From Leptospira levettii (lineage in GTDB: Bacteria > Spirochaetota > Leptospiria > Leptospirales > Leptospiraceae), in the NCBI RefSeq assembly GCF_002812085.1, contig NZ_NPDM01000001.1, forward strand, positions 248,001-312,000: a stretch of DNA of 64,000 nucleotides, read 5' to 3'. Positions 30,212-39,950 of this stretch are shown here, piece after piece. How positions within the stretch are numbered: the stretch's first letter is position 1; every line of letters starts with the position of its first letter. The notes beneath the pieces were generated by a model. That model saw nothing but the letters and a program-made list of their open reading frames with translations. It ran no database searches and was not told where the DNA came from. Made by a program: the position numbers and the translations under genes.

Positions 30212-30733
30212 ATGCAACTTCCCCTTTGGAAATCCATTCTCAAACGCGATGATAACCCCATCACAGAGATTTCACATTTTTTACGTGAAACTGCAATCTT
30301 TGAAGGTATGTCACGGAGGACACTCCGTGAAGTAGCAAGGCTCATCCATAAACGAAAGTATTATGCGGGTGAAACCATTTTTTTTCAGGGACAAGCAGGA
30401 ACGGGAGTTTATCTAATCTTACAGGGAAAAGTTGAAATTTTTTCTGAACGAGAAGGAGTGACACTGAAACTCGCCGAACTTGAAAAAGGTGCTTTTTTCG
30501 GTGAACTTGCTCTTTTCCAAGATTTCCCACGGTCAGCTACTGCTGTTGCACTTGTTGATTCCATTTTACTTGGATTTTTCCAACCAGAGTTAAAAACTTT
30601 ATTGGAAACAAAACCTAGAGTTGGAAACGATTTACTTCTCAGTTTTGCATCAATCATTGCAGATCGACTTCGCAAAACAAATGATACATTAGAAGCAGCT
30701 TACTTTAAAAGTAAAAAGAATAAACCCAAATGA
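30212..30733 (+). CDS. cyclic nucleotide-binding domain protein
   Basis: 173 aa, essentially one cNMP-binding fold. The phosphate-binding cassette reads FFGELALFQDFPRSATAVA (about 93-111), with Glu and Arg as in CRP-like domains, so cyclic nucleotide binding is plausible. There is no C-terminal DNA-binding domain; the tail is short and basic. It probably acts as a stand-alone sensor or regulatory subunit. The stop overlaps the start of the AI-2E permease gene (ATGA, 30730-30733). Confidence 0.85.
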   Translation: MQLPLWKSILKRDDNPITEISHFLRETAIFEGMSRRTLREVARLIHKRKYYAGETIFFQGQAGTGVYLILQGKVEIFSEREGVTLKLAELEKGAFFGELALFQDFPRSATAVALVDSILLGFFQPELKTLLETKPRVGNDLLLSFASIIADRLRKTNDTLEAAYFKSKKNKPK

Positions 30734-31788
30734 TCTTTAAAGAAAATAGTATATCATCACTGGTTTTACGATCTGCTTTTTTTGGGCTTATCGCATTAAC
30801 TGTTTTAATTGGTATTGTCGGTGTAAAATTTTTAGCAATCCCACTTCTCATTTCAGGAATTCATTTTTATATTTTCCATGGAGTTGTTGATTATTTTGAA
30901 TCGAGAGGAATCCATCGGGCATTCACGATTATTATAATCTTCTCCATTTTGATTGCAGGTGCGTATTGGTTTTTAGCATTTTATTTACCTAACTTATTTG
31001 AAAAAGCACAACCAATTGTTTCGGAGTGGTCAACCAAAATGGATGACCCCAACTTCCAGTTGCTTGATTTCACAAAACTTCCTGTTGTTTCTAAAAATCC
31101 GGAACTATGGAAAAAAATCATCAATCCAGAAGAGATTGCAAAACTTGCCACCAATAACTTAGAAGAATTTTTAAGAGGAATTGTTGTGATGATTCCAACA
31201 TTTATCAGTTGGATGATCATTATTCCTATCATTAGTTTCTTTTTGTTATTAGATGCAAACCTAATCTACAAAACAATGATTAGTTTTATCCCCAATCGTT
31301 TTTTTGAAATGTTTCTTATGGTTTTTTATCGTATGAACCAACAGATCACAAGTTACTTAAAGAGTTTAGTGATCCAATGTGGTATCATGGCAGTCGTTGC
31401 ATCCATTGGATTTTATTTTGTGGGTGTAAAATTCTTTGTTCTGTTTGGAATATTTTTAGGAGTTGCCAATTCGATACCTTACTTAGGTCCGTTAGTTGGT
31501 GCTATCCCACCCATTTTGTTTGCAATTTTATTCCCAGAAATGTCGCCTTCCATAGGTTCCATTGCATCCGTTGTCATAGTAGCACAATTGGTCGACAATG
31601 CGATAGTCCAACCTGTTGTGATTGCAAATGCTGTTTCGTTACACCCACTTGCGATCCTCATTGGAATTGCAGTTGGTGGAAACTTTTTTGGTATTTTTGG
31701 AATGTTACTTGCCATTCCTGTTTTATCCATATTAAAAGTGACCATAGGCATTTTGTACCATGCTCTAAAGGAACACCAAATCATATAA
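30730..31788 (+). CDS. AI-2E / PerM family permease
   Basis: 352 aa with about eight hydrophobic segments and a soluble region (about 95-150) between the third and fourth. Conserved family blocks near the C-terminus: 'VANSIPYLGPLVGAIPPIL' and 'VDNAIVQPVVIANAVSLHPL'. Members export autoinducer-2, act as Na+/H+ antiporters or have unknown cargo, so the substrate is not assigned. It is translationally coupled to the cNMP-binding gene. Confidence 0.88.
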   Translation: MIFKENSISSLVLRSAFFGLIALTVLIGIVGVKFLAIPLLISGIHFYIFHGVVDYFESRGIHRAFTIIIIFSILIAGAYWFLAFYLPNLFEKAQPIVSEWSTKMDDPNFQLLDFTKLPVVSKNPELWKKIINPEEIAKLATNNLEEFLRGIVVMIPTFISWMIIIPIISFFLLLDANLIYKTMISFIPNRFFEMFLMVFYRMNQQITSYLKSLVIQCGIMAVVASIGFYFVGVKFFVLFGIFLGVANSIPYLGPLVGAIPPILFAILFPEMSPSIGSIASVVIVAQLVDNAIVQPVVIANAVSLHPLAILIGIAVGGNFFGIFGMLLAIPVLSILKVTIGILYHALKEHQII

Positions 31789-31839
31789 AATTTTTACTTA
31801 AGATGCAGGAGAGGGAAGTATTTTGGTTTTGTCCAAAAT

Positions 31840-32754
31840 TCATTCCTCTCGTTTATTCCACTTTCCCATTTCCGAAAACAAAATTCCAAATAGTGTGAGA
31901 AAGGAACCAATCGCACCAATCACACCTAGCCTCTCACCTAACACAAGATAAGCCAGGAAAAAGGAAAACACTGGTTCCAAACTATAAAGTAAACCTGCCC
32001 TCGCAGGAGAAACTGCCTTTTGGTATCTTGTTTGGATTTGTGTTGTAAAGATCGTTGCAAAAACTGATGTATAGATGATACCAATCCAGAATTTTAAATC
32101 AAATTGAACATGGATGGTTTGTTTTAAAAATATAGATTCTATTGGGAATAAAAAACTAGAGACAACTGCTATTAGTAAAATTTCAAACGATACTAAAATT
32201 TGAGAGGGAATTTTTTTTGTGTAAATATCGATGAGAATGATATAGACAGCAAAAAAAAACGCTCCTATTAGAGTGAGACCATCACCAAACCCAAATCCCA
32301 AATCACCTTGGAACTCATCTAAAGATTTACCATTTTGTGAAATACAAAACAATCCGATCACCACAATCACAACAGCAATCCATGTTCGTAAAGAAGGCAG
32401 TTTTCGTTCGATGGCAATCTGTAGTAATGGTACAAAAATCACATATGCACCAGTCATAAAACCTGATTGGGTAGCGGAAGTGTAAACAAGCCCAATGGTT
32501 TGAAATGCATACCCTAGTAATGCCGAACAGGCGACAAAAAAAGCAGGGAGAATGTAATCCAATCGACGATTTGCTTTGGAAAATAAGGTTTTCCGATACA
32601 GTAATAATGTGATGAAACCGGCGAGGGAAAATCGGACTGCTAAAAATAAAAAAGGAGGAACCGAATCAAGCGCAAGTTTGATGACCACAAACGTTCCACC
32701 CCAAAGAATGGCGGCAATCACCAAAAACAGTTCTGGAGTGAAGATCCTTGGCAT
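31840..32754 (-). CDS. EamA-family drug/metabolite transporter
   Basis: 304 aa, ten hydrophobic segments in two EamA repeats (about 8-140 and 155-295). The N-terminal 'AAILWGGTFVVIKLALDSVPPF' and C-terminal 'YSLEPVFSFFLAYLVLGERLG' are typical. Exports small metabolites in characterised relatives; substrate unknown here. It is convergent with the AI-2E permease and divergent from the RlmL-like gene. Confidence 0.85.
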   Translation of the reverse strand: MPRIFTPELFLVIAAILWGGTFVVIKLALDSVPPFLFLAVRFSLAGFITLLLYRKTLFSKANRRLDYILPAFFVACSALLGYAFQTIGLVYTSATQSGFMTGAYVIFVPLLQIAIERKLPSLRTWIAVVIVVIGLFCISQNGKSLDEFQGDLGFGFGDGLTLIGAFFFAVYIILIDIYTKKIPSQILVSFEILLIAVVSSFLFPIESIFLKQTIHVQFDLKFWIGIIYTSVFATIFTTQIQTRYQKAVSPARAGLLYSLEPVFSFFLAYLVLGERLGVIGAIGSFLTLFGILFSEMGKWNKREE

Positions 32755-32797
32755 GTAAGGTCAATCTTTCTAGGGAAATTCGGATAGCAAGGAAAAG

Positions 32798-34012
32798 ATG
32801 AATTGGAAATTTAAAATCAGGAAACCACAATTGGGAACTCCCTTAACTTGGGAATTGTACTTCCCTCCAGGGACTTCCACTTGGGTGGGAGAAAAAGTAA
32901 AAGAAATTTTAGACCATGTACCTATGCCCAACCAACCGGAAGCCAATGTCCGTGTTTTTTCTGAAAAAATCAAAATTGAAAATGTAAACCCTCACCAAAT
33001 TACTTATCTTTTATTCCATGGTTATTTCATTCGAGACCTTCGTCTTGTGATCGCAAGGACCAATGATTGGGACATGTCAGCAGACAAACGTGAAGACGAA
33101 TGGGACCGAATCCTCACAGAAGCTGTCTCAATCGCAAAACCGTTGTTTACTGACAATGAAACAAAGTTTTATGAGATCAAAGAAAACTTACATATTAGTT
33201 TTTTTGAGGAAGAGGTCACAGTCACACTATCGGTATTAGGGGAACCAGGTTACAAAAGAGGAATCAAAGCTAATTTTCCCACAAGTGCACCCATTCCAGA
33301 AGATTTAGCTCACATTCTAACAGAACAATGTTTTCAATTTTTTTCCATTCCTAAAGACAGTGTAAAACTAGTTTACATTCCATTTGCAGGAACAATGACA
33401 TTTGCCACCGAATGGAAATTAGCTGAAGAGAAAATACCCTTTTTAACTCTCCCTAGAGACTTAGTATGGAAAAAATTGAATTTATTCCCGACCAAATCAT
33501 TTGAACATTTCCTTAAAAAACGAGATTCCTTAAATACGAATCTAAATCTCACTCCTGTAGTCATCCAAGATACAGATCCAGCTCTCGAACCTTATTGGAA
33601 AAAGGAAATGGACCATTGGAGGAAATGGATCCATGTTGAAACCATTGACCATACTGTTTCTGACTTTTTAAAAACTTTCCCCGTTTTTCCAGAAGGAAAA
33701 GAATCCTCTACTCATTATTTTTTACCTTTGAACCCACCATATGGGTATCGAAAAAACGAAAGGATTGGTCCTGACGAAAAGTTATATTCAAAAATAGGAA
33801 AACGACTAGGAGAACTTTCCCAAGTGTTTCAAAATGAAATTGCACTCATTGGTTATATCCTTTGCCCAACGGAAGAGAAGTGGAGTGAGTGTATGAAGGA
33901 CTTACGTGCATTTGCGAAAAAAACCATTCATGTTACTCATGGTGGTATCGATTTACGCGTGTTATTCTTTCATTCGGAGGGAAAATCTGAAAGACGTTCA
34001 AATAGAATCTAG
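32798..34012 (+). CDS. RlmK/L-like (UPF0020) RNA methyltransferase homologue, SAM site degenerate
   Basis: 404 aa. An NPPY-type catalytic motif [14 protein letters not shown] lies near 310-325 and is followed by '[15 protein letters not shown]', as in RlmL/RlmK N2-guanine methyltransferases. The upstream motif I region reads '[17 protein letters not shown]': the usual DPFxGSGT is altered at the Asp and the second Gly. '[10 protein letters not shown]' fits the acidic motif II region. The N-terminal ~100 residues could be a THUMP-like domain. The fold is well supported; activity is uncertain. The 3' end overlaps the ung frame. Confidence 0.65.
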   Translation: MNWKFKIRKPQLGTPLTWELYFPPGTSTWVGEKVKEILDHVPMPNQPEANVRVFSEKIKIENVNPHQITYLLFHGYFIRDLRLVIARTNDWDMSADKREDEWDRILTEAVSIAKPLFTDNETKFYEIKENLHISFFEEEVTVTLSVLGEPGYKRGIKANFPTSAPIPEDLAHILTEQCFQFFSIPKDSVKLVYIPFAGTMTFATEWKLAEEKIPFLTLPRDLVWKKLNLFPTKSFEHFLKKRDSLNTNLNLTPVVIQDTDPALEPYWKKEMDHWRKWIHVETIDHTVSDFLKTFPVFPEGKESSTHYFLPLNPPYGYRKNERIGPDEKLYSKIGKRLGELSQVFQNEIALIGYILCPTEEKWSECMKDLRAFAKKTIHVTHGGIDLRVLFFHSEGKSERRSNRI

Positions 34013-34652
34013 TTGGAAAGAGGTTTTACAGGCAGAATTTGAAAAACCTTATTTTACAAAATTACGGGAATGGGTAAGAGACGAGTACAAAACCAAAATC
34101 GTCTACCCTCCTGCCAAATTTATATTCAATGCATTTGATTTATGCCCTTTTGATCAGGTAAAAGTAGTAATCATTGGCCAAGACCCTTACCATGGACCAG
34201 GACAGGCTCATGGACTTTGTTTTTCGGTATTGGATGGTGTTTCGTTTCCTCCTTCTCTCCAAAATATCTTCAAAGAAATCCAAGATGATGTCAAAAAACC
34301 AATCCCAAAATCTGGTGATTTAACATACCTTGCCAAACAAGGAGTGTTTTTATTGAATGCAACACTCACGGTTGAAAAAGACAAAGCAGGTTCCCACCAA
34401 AACAAAGGTTGGGAAGAATTTACGGATGCAGTGATCCGTATCTTAGCAAATCAAAAATCAAATTTAGTTTTTTTATTATGGGGATCCTTTGCACAAAAAA
34501 AAGAGACTCTCATCCCACCAAACAAACACTTGGTGCTAAAATCAGCACACCCTTCTCCACTTTCTGCCTACCGAGGTTTTTTAGGAAACCGCCATTTTTC
34601 GAAAACGAATGAATACTTAAAATCAATAGGAAAAGAAACCATTGACTGGTAA
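33987..34652 (+). CDS. ung: uracil-DNA glycosylase, probable CTG start
   Basis: 221 aa if initiated at CTG 33987, which has a perfect GGAGG at 33976-33980, 6 nt away. That gives [22 protein letters not shown], the expected Ung N-terminus. In-frame ATGs (33906, 33930, 33939) lie deep inside the upstream gene and encode a peptide unlike Ung. The water-activating motif is [18 protein letters not shown]; the Leu-intercalation loop is [11 protein letters not shown]. It removes uracil from DNA in base excision repair. Confidence 0.9.
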   Translation: MKDVQIESSWKEVLQAEFEKPYFTKLREWVRDEYKTKIVYPPAKFIFNAFDLCPFDQVKVVIIGQDPYHGPGQAHGLCFSVLDGVSFPPSLQNIFKEIQDDVKKPIPKSGDLTYLAKQGVFLLNATLTVEKDKAGSHQNKGWEEFTDAVIRILANQKSNLVFLLWGSFAQKKETLIPPNKHLVLKSAHPSPLSAYRGFLGNRHFSKTNEYLKSIGKETIDW

Positions 34653-35556
34653 TGAAAAAAAGGGATATTTTTTTGTATTTTTAACCGGAGTCTTTTTCGC
34701 ATTTGAAGTCATCGGTTTTAAAGAAGTATTTCGAAGGTATAGTTTATCTCCAGAGATGGCTGCCTTATTTGGTGTTGGATTTGCCTTTTTGGTTGTGAGT
34801 CCCTATTTTATAACTTCAACGAAACGTCGAAACAAAGTAATCTTAACCATCAAACGGGATGGTAAAATTTTACTCATTGGAACTTTGTCCAATGCCATGG
34901 GAATTATCTTGTATTATTATGCTTTAAAACAAACCGATTTAGGCCCCGCAGCAATTCTCATCAAAACAACTGTTTTGTATAATGTTTTACTTGGTGTTGT
35001 GTTCCTTGGAGAAAAATTAAAATATAGAGAGACTTTTGGGATCATCATCTCCATGTTTGGAATTTATTTCATATCAACCTTAGAGGGTCAAATCCATTGG
35101 ATCGCGTCAATTTGTATACTCATCAGTGCTTTTTTGTTTGCGATCCAAAGTTATTTAATTAAAAAATACATCCCTGAAATTTTAGGTTTAGAATATGCTT
35201 ACTTACGTTTATTGTTATTATGTGTGTTTTTCTTTTTTTATTCACTTGGTATTGGGTCTTTTTTAGTACCTAAATATTCCGTCATATTAACCCTTGGGGT
35301 CTGTTCCCTGCTTGGTTATTTTTTAGGGAGAGCTTTTTACTTTGAAGCACATAATTATTTACCCATTAGTAAACTGAATGCAACTCTTCTCATTGAACCA
35401 ATTTTTTTGATGTTTGTTGGTATATTTTTTATGAACGAGCCAATCGACATACAAAAACTAGGTGGTGGTGGTCTCATCATACTTGGTTTGTATTTAATTG
35501 TATTCCATAAAAGGAAGTCTAAACAGAATGAAACAACCGAATCAGATATTGAATGA
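34642..35556 (+). CDS. EamA-family drug/metabolite transporter
   Basis: 304 aa with ten hydrophobic segments in two EamA repeats. '[26 protein letters not shown]' ends the first half and '[20 protein letters not shown]' the second. The start is TTG 34642, overlapping the ung stop by 11 bp, because no earlier in-frame ATG exists. Substrate unknown. It differs in sequence from the EamA gene 2 kb upstream, so the two are not a recent duplication. Confidence 0.85.
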   Translation: MTGNEKKGYFFVFLTGVFFAFEVIGFKEVFRRYSLSPEMAALFGVGFAFLVVSPYFITSTKRRNKVILTIKRDGKILLIGTLSNAMGIILYYYALKQTDLGPAAILIKTTVLYNVLLGVVFLGEKLKYRETFGIIISMFGIYFISTLEGQIHWIASICILISAFLFAIQSYLIKKYIPEILGLEYAYLRLLLLCVFFFFYSLGIGSFLVPKYSVILTLGVCSLLGYFLGRAFYFEAHNYLPISKLNATLLIEPIFLMFVGIFFMNEPIDIQKLGGGGLIILGLYLIVFHKRKSKQNETTESDIE

Positions 35557-35842
35557 AGAAACAATTGAAACTTTCTTAAAAGACTTTCCTCAATGGAATT
35601 ATACAAAGGAAAAAACACTCAGTTATCTTAGTTTTGAACATTCGTTTGTTTCCTTTAAAAGTGCATTTTTGTTTTTAACAAAACTTGCATTGGTTTCAGA
35701 ATCGTTAGACCACCATGCCGAAATATGGAATGTTTACAACAAAGTCCGACTCAAATTATATACACATGAATCAAATGCGATCACTACCAAGGATTTGGAA
35801 TTGATTCAAATGTTAATGGAAGAACCAAATGAGTTTTTGTAA
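35528..35842 (+). CDS. phhB: pterin-4a-carbinolamine dehydratase
   Basis: 104 aa from ATG 35528, preceded by AAGGAAG; a longer frame from 35498 is less likely. The active-site motif SLDHHAEIWNVYNKVRLKL followed by 'THESNAITTKDLELI' is the PCD/DCoH signature. It regenerates tetrahydrobiopterin-type cofactors or supports molybdopterin chemistry. No aromatic amino acid hydroxylase is nearby. It overlaps the EamA gene by 29 bp and is followed by a strong terminator. Confidence 0.92.
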   Translation: MKQPNQILNEETIETFLKDFPQWNYTKEKTLSYLSFEHSFVSFKSAFLFLTKLALVSESLDHHAEIWNVYNKVRLKLYTHESNAITTKDLELIQMLMEEPNEFL

Positions 35843-35863
35843 AAAGAGGATGAGTATGTGGAC

Positions 35864-35901
35864 AAAAAAAAACCGGAGTTGGAATCCAACACCGGTTTTT
35901 T
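35864..35901. terminator. bidirectional intrinsic terminator between phhB and ompL1
   Basis: A run of A (35864-35872), then CCGG-A-GTTGGA, a short loop, TCCAAC-A-CCGG, then a T run (35896-35901). The stem has one A/A mismatch. With A and T tracts on both sides it can end transcription from both convergent genes. Confidence 0.85.
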
Positions 35902-35922
35902 CCTTTAACAGCGATTAACTGA

Positions 35923-36825
35923 TTAAATTTCGATTTTGTAACCTACGCGGTAAGTTTGTCCACCGATAACCACTGGGTATGCTACCCAAGGTGCAAGAGC
36001 AGAAGCTCCTCCAACCGATGCAACTCCACCAACTCCCATTCCTGCAGAAAGGATAGTTTCCAATTCGAAGAAAAGGTGACCTTTGTCAGTTACTTTTGTT
36101 TGAGCACCAACAAGCCAGTTTAAACCAAAACCGTGTGCACCAAAACGTACGTTTTCTTTGTTGATTCCAGGGTTTGGAGCATCACCAAGAAGTGATCCAC
36201 CAGGTCCTAAAATTCCAGGAGCGAAAGTTTGAAGTCCTGGGTTGTTGATGGTTCCAGAAACTCCCCACCATCCGTGGAAGTAGTTTACCCCTGCTCCGAC
36301 GTAAACAGCAGTGTCATTTGCAGCATTGTATAATTTAATCCCTAAATAAGTAGGAACTGTCCAAGCAGTGTATTGCCACTCTTGGTCTAACCACTTGTAT
36401 CCCATAATTGTGGAAGATGTTTCACCACCAGAGATTTTCGTAGTATAGTTAACGTTGATTCTCCAGAAAAGGCTAGGAACTCCGAAGACTCCTTCTTTTT
36501 CGTAACCTACGTTTACGTTACCACCAACCATAGCTCCGCTAGTTTTTGCACCAACAGCACCACCAGTTGTTCGTTTCAAACTGATAAGGGTGTTTTCAGC
36601 GTAAATAGCTTTTTGAAGTGAACCAGTTGGAGCACCAGTTCCGCTCAATTGTGGGTTTCTAGAATCTAGACCATCTTTTGTAATGGTTCCGCCGAGTTGT
36701 GCAAGGTCGAATTGCATACCAAGACCGACCATAAAATAAGAACGAGGACCAGATTGTGCGCTAAGGCTGCCAGCCAAGCACATAAGTAAGAACCCCATCA
36801 TTCCAAAGCGTAGAGATTTCAGCAT
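35923..36825 (-). CDS. ompL1: outer membrane porin OmpL1
   Basis: 300 aa, close to the usual ~320. Signal peptide ends LSA at residue 23. The mature start reads 'FMVGLGMQFDLAQLGGTITKDGLD', which I recognise as the OmpL1 hallmark; 'AENTLISLKRTTGG', 'VYVGAGVNYFHGWWG', 'VTDKGHLFFELETI' and the C-terminal 'YPVVIGGQTYRVGYK' also match. Alternating hydrophobic strands fit a transmembrane beta-barrel. The gene has AAGGAG before its ATG, an 80-90 nt 5' leader and a good promoter, consistent with high expression. Confidence 0.9.
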   Translation of the reverse strand: MLKSLRFGMMGFLLMCLAGSLSAQSGPRSYFMVGLGMQFDLAQLGGTITKDGLDSRNPQLSGTGAPTGSLQKAIYAENTLISLKRTTGGAVGAKTSGAMVGGNVNVGYEKEGVFGVPSLFWRINVNYTTKISGGETSSTIMGYKWLDQEWQYTAWTVPTYLGIKLYNAANDTAVYVGAGVNYFHGWWGVSGTINNPGLQTFAPGILGPGGSLLGDAPNPGINKENVRFGAHGFGLNWLVGAQTKVTDKGHLFFELETILSAGMGVGGVASVGGASALAPWVAYPVVIGGQTYRVGYKIEI

Positions 36826-36921
36826 TTGATGATTACTCCTTAGTGAGTGTTTCCTGAATTTTTTTCATTCCTGCGGACAAACGAATACTGTGAGCAGTCG
36901 TTCATACCGACAATTGCAATG

Positions 36922-36950
36922 AAACTAGTGCTTCTCATAAGATTTGTCAA
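36922..36950 (-). promoter_or_regulatory. probable sigma-70 promoter of ompL1
   Basis: On the minus strand a perfect TTGACA (36950-36945) is followed after 17 nt by TAGTTT (36927-36922). This predicts transcription starting about 90 nt before the ompL1 ATG. Supported only by motif match and spacing. Confidence 0.55.
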
Positions 36951-36999
36951 ATAAAATTGTTAAATCTTCACGAAAATTGTGTTAAATGTGGAATTTCGA

Positions 37000-37569
37000 A
37001 TGAGTCTAACCCGGTCTAAACAACTTTTCCTTATTTGCAGATTCCTTTGGCTTTTTGTTCTTTTTTCTACCAATATTACCGCGAAAGAAAGAAAGGTCAT
37101 ACGTTTTTCAGGCGAATTGTTGAGTTGGGAATCAGAAGGTGAGAACTCACATTTTGTCTTTTTAGATGCCACCAACTTACGGGAACGAACCATCTATTGT
37201 GATCCCGATACCATGTCCCTCAGTTTTGGGAATAAACAAAAAGGGAACCTTCATGTCGAAGGGAAAGCGACACAAAGTTCACCCACTTCCGATACTTGGC
37301 TCTGTGTTGGCAAACCACATGTGTTCCAAAAGTACCAAGTGAATTCTCCCAGTCGTACCTCCCAAACCAAAACCATCCAGGGCCAAGTGGTAGAGGCTGA
37401 TCCAACCACAGGGCAAATTGTATATCTCGTCAGAGGAAGGAGGTTTTACCTCACCATCAGTCCCACAGAAGCAAAGGAAATGGCAGATGCTCTTTCCCAA
37501 TTGAAAACCGTCTCCATCGATGGGGAATTCAGGTATGACAGGATCAAACGTTATTATGTAAAAGATTGA
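37000..37569 (+). CDS. exported protein of unknown function
   Basis: 189 aa from ATG 37000; a GTG at 36979 would add seven residues. A signal peptide (basic SLTRSK, hydrophobic core, cleavage near ITA-KE) is present. The rest contains two similar beta-rich halves, '[13 protein letters not shown]' and '[22 protein letters not shown]', suggesting a duplicated small OB-like or beta-barrel domain. I recognise no family. It is divergent from ompL1 and 46 bp upstream of carA. Confidence 0.65.
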   Translation: MSLTRSKQLFLICRFLWLFVLFSTNITAKERKVIRFSGELLSWESEGENSHFVFLDATNLRERTIYCDPDTMSLSFGNKQKGNLHVEGKATQSSPTSDTWLCVGKPHVFQKYQVNSPSRTSQTKTIQGQVVEADPTTGQIVYLVRGRRFYLTISPTEAKEMADALSQLKTVSIDGEFRYDRIKRYYVKD

Positions 37570-37615
37570 TGAATTTTTGTTCGCAAGCCTGGCATGGTTC
37601 TTTGGAATGGATTTG

Positions 37616-38701
37616 ATGCAGGCTTTTTTGGTTTTAGCAAACGGAACGGTCATGAAAGGCCGATCCTTCGGTGCAAATAAGAATTCGATCGGCGAGGTAG
37701 TTTTTAATACCTCTATGGCGGGCTATCAGGAAATTTTAACTGACCCTTCCTACAAAGGTCAACTTGTCACACTTACCTACCCAATGATTGGGAACTATGG
37801 AATTAACCCAGATGATATGGAATCAGATCGAATCCAGGCTTCTGGTCTCATTGTCAAAGAGTATGTCAAACGACCTTCCAATTTCCAATCCAAAGAAACA
37901 CTTAGTGATTTTTTAATTCGATTTGGAGTGCCTGCCATCGAAGGGATCGACACCCGCAAACTAACACGCATTATTCGAAATGCTGGAGCCATGAACTGTG
38001 GTATCTTTATCGCCGAAACATATGAAGATTCCTTTTTAGAAGCTGTCAAAAATGCTCCGAGTATGGAAGGCCAAGACCTCGCCCAAGTGGTCACTTGTGA
38101 AAAACCTTATGTTTTTGGTGCTCATTCTCCAAGCAAATTCAAACTAGCTGTTTATGATTTTGGCATCAAACGTAACATCTTACGTTTACTCGATTCTGCT
38201 GGATTTAATGTACATGTTTTCCCTGCTAAAACAAAAGCTGAGGATTTATTAAAAGAAGGATTTGATGCTTTCTTTTTATCCAATGGCCCTGGGGATCCTG
38301 CTCCACTCGATTATGCAATCCAATCAGCAAAAACGATTATGGATGCCAAAAAACCATTGTTTGGGATTTGTCTTGGCCACCAAATCATAGGCCTTGCTCT
38401 TGGGAAAAAGACCTCCAAACTCAAGTTTGGTCATCGAGGTGGGAATCACCCTGTGCGAAATGAAGAAACAGGAAAAATTGAAATCACTTCCCAAAACCAT
38501 GGCTTTCATGTGTTAGGTGAATCTTCGGCAGATATGCCCATCACTCGGATCAATCTTTTTGACAATACTGTAGCTGGACTCAAAACAAAAGGTTTGCCTG
38601 TGATGGCGGTACAATACCACCCAGAAGCATGTCCAGGTCCCCATGATTCCGCCTACCATTTCCAAGAATTTTATACTATGGTAGAAACCTCAAAATCCTA
38701 A
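37616..38701 (+). CDS. carA: carbamoyl-phosphate synthase small subunit
   Basis: 361 aa from ATG 37616, chosen because [19 protein letters not shown] is the family N-terminus; ATG 37607 and TTG 37577 are in frame. The N-terminal domain has '[19 protein letters not shown]'. The glutaminase domain has FGICLGHQ (catalytic Cys) and '[13 protein letters not shown]' (catalytic His-Glu). It supplies ammonia from glutamine for arginine and pyrimidine synthesis. carB is not adjacent, so the subunits are encoded apart. Confidence 0.95.
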   Translation: MQAFLVLANGTVMKGRSFGANKNSIGEVVFNTSMAGYQEILTDPSYKGQLVTLTYPMIGNYGINPDDMESDRIQASGLIVKEYVKRPSNFQSKETLSDFLIRFGVPAIEGIDTRKLTRIIRNAGAMNCGIFIAETYEDSFLEAVKNAPSMEGQDLAQVVTCEKPYVFGAHSPSKFKLAVYDFGIKRNILRLLDSAGFNVHVFPAKTKAEDLLKEGFDAFFLSNGPGDPAPLDYAIQSAKTIMDAKKPLFGICLGHQIIGLALGKKTSKLKFGHRGGNHPVRNEETGKIEITSQNHGFHVLGESSADMPITRINLFDNTVAGLKTKGLPVMAVQYHPEACPGPHDSAYHFQEFYTMVETSKS

Positions 38702-38725
38702 ACTTTGGTAAATTGAGGGGGCACT

Positions 38726-38911
38726 ATGTCATACAAAGAAGATAAAAATTTCTGGGGGATTCCTTACGGAACTGAAATCTCCGCGGAAGCGTTCGTAAAA
38801 GATATTTGGGATCCAAGCACAGAAGAAATTCTCACTCCAAAACAATTCCTTGGAATTGGTTGGGGGATCAACTTACATGCCCTTGGCAGACGAGTTGGTG
38901 TGATCAAGTAA
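38726..38911 (+). CDS. small DUF5808-like protein
   Basis: 61 aa, with GAGGGGG 5 nt before the ATG, a strong ribosome site. The pattern 'FWGIPYG', then 'IWDPSTEEILTPK' and 'LGIGWGINLHALGR' resembles the DUF5808 motif (NP-x-D-P-R...PK...GWGxxxN). The match is from memory and moderate. It lies 24 bp downstream of carA and overlaps the convergent SGNH gene by 39 bp. Role unknown. Confidence 0.6.
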   Translation: MSYKEDKNFWGIPYGTEISAEAFVKDIWDPSTEEILTPKQFLGIGWGINLHALGRRVGVIK

Positions 38912-39916
38912 GGTTTTTTTTAACAAGTTTCCAAAAGCATCTCTTCCTTTCTGGTTGAGGTGCGTTAAATCCGCAAAGTATCCATAGTCTTTTAAAAAAC
39001 TAGATCTAAAATCATAAACGAATCTTCGATTTTGGAATTGAGTTCTTTCCATCCATTCAATGAATGAATCCGTAACTCCATATGCATTTTTTTCTTTCAA
39101 ATCCATTTCCATTTGGGGTGAAAAAGGAATTCTAAGAATGACTACATCTAACTTTTGTTTATTCCATTCTTGCAACGTTCTGACCCACAATTGAATCGAT
39201 AACTCTCTTTTCCCAGAAAGGATTGTTGTATCCAAATTTGGGAATTTGTCACCTTCCTTTAAAATTGGATCTTCACTGATCGATTTCCATATCCAAGCAC
39301 CACTTGTGAGTCTCATACTCTTTTGAATCGCATCAAACTCTAACCTTCTCCTTGTTAAATCTTCCTTCACAATTGGATCATAGAAAATACGATTTGTATT
39401 GGAACTAAGTCCAAAATAGGGGAACAAATTGATGACAAACTTCCAACTTAGATCCGCTAGATTACTAAAATAAGCCTTCCTTAGCAAAGGCTCAGTTATA
39501 TGGTGGAATTCAAAATCACCGAATGAATAATACAATTGTTTGTGTGCATCTGTGATGGAATTTTTACTTGTATTAAGAGGAGAGATGTTTACATAGACTT
39601 TCCTTAGATTGGGAAGTGCATTCGTCAAACAAAGAGTATCAGACAAAATACCTTCTGGTTGTTGGCTTGGTCTTGGTAGGAATAAAACCTCGTCCAAGTT
39701 CACAGATTCAATCTCTGCAATTGTTTCTGGTAAGATCCCACTGACGATCTGACTATCACCTAAAACTAAGATTTTTGCTTTCGGATTCCATTTACGATCT
39801 TTTGCAAAAAACCAGTAGATGGAAGTTGTATCACAATATGGAACTAAATACTCCCATGTACAATACATGAATAATGAAATACCAAAAAAGAGAAGGACTA
39901 AAAATCGCAGTTTCAT
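38873..39916 (-). CDS. membrane-anchored SGNH/DltD-like protein, partner of the MBOAT gene
   Basis: 347 aa from ATG 39916; an in-frame TTG at 39985 would overlap the MBOAT gene by 35 bp and lacks a ribosome site. One N-terminal membrane anchor (about 3-20), then 'AKILVLGDSQIVSGILPETI' (GDS block) and a late 'YFADLTHLNQKGRDAFG' (Asp-x-x-His block). This is the layout of AlgJ/AlgX/DltD-type partners that help transfer acyl groups to extracytoplasmic glycans. The partner MBOAT gene is directly upstream. Confidence 0.75.
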   Translation of the reverse strand: MKLRFLVLLFFGISLFMYCTWEYLVPYCDTTSIYWFFAKDRKWNPKAKILVLGDSQIVSGILPETIAEIESVNLDEVLFLPRPSQQPEGILSDTLCLTNALPNLRKVYVNISPLNTSKNSITDAHKQLYYSFGDFEFHHITEPLLRKAYFSNLADLSWKFVINLFPYFGLSSNTNRIFYDPIVKEDLTRRRLEFDAIQKSMRLTSGAWIWKSISEDPILKEGDKFPNLDTTILSGKRELSIQLWVRTLQEWNKQKLDVVILRIPFSPQMEMDLKEKNAYGVTDSFIEWMERTQFQNRRFVYDFRSSFLKDYGYFADLTHLNQKGRDAFGNLLKKTLLDHTNSSAKGM

Positions 39917-39950
39917 TGGATCAATTTCTAAAAAGTGTAATACAATTCGC

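Noticed and set aside
31377..31898. 173-codon Cys/His-rich plus-strand frame inside the AI-2E permease
   Set aside because: Another reading frame of a membrane protein gene; Cys/His/Trp richness comes from frame-shifted Ile/Val/Phe codons.
34642..35556. Recent duplication of the two EamA permeases at 31840 and 34642
   Set aside because: They share only family-level pattern and lie in opposite orientation; no stretch of close identity seen.
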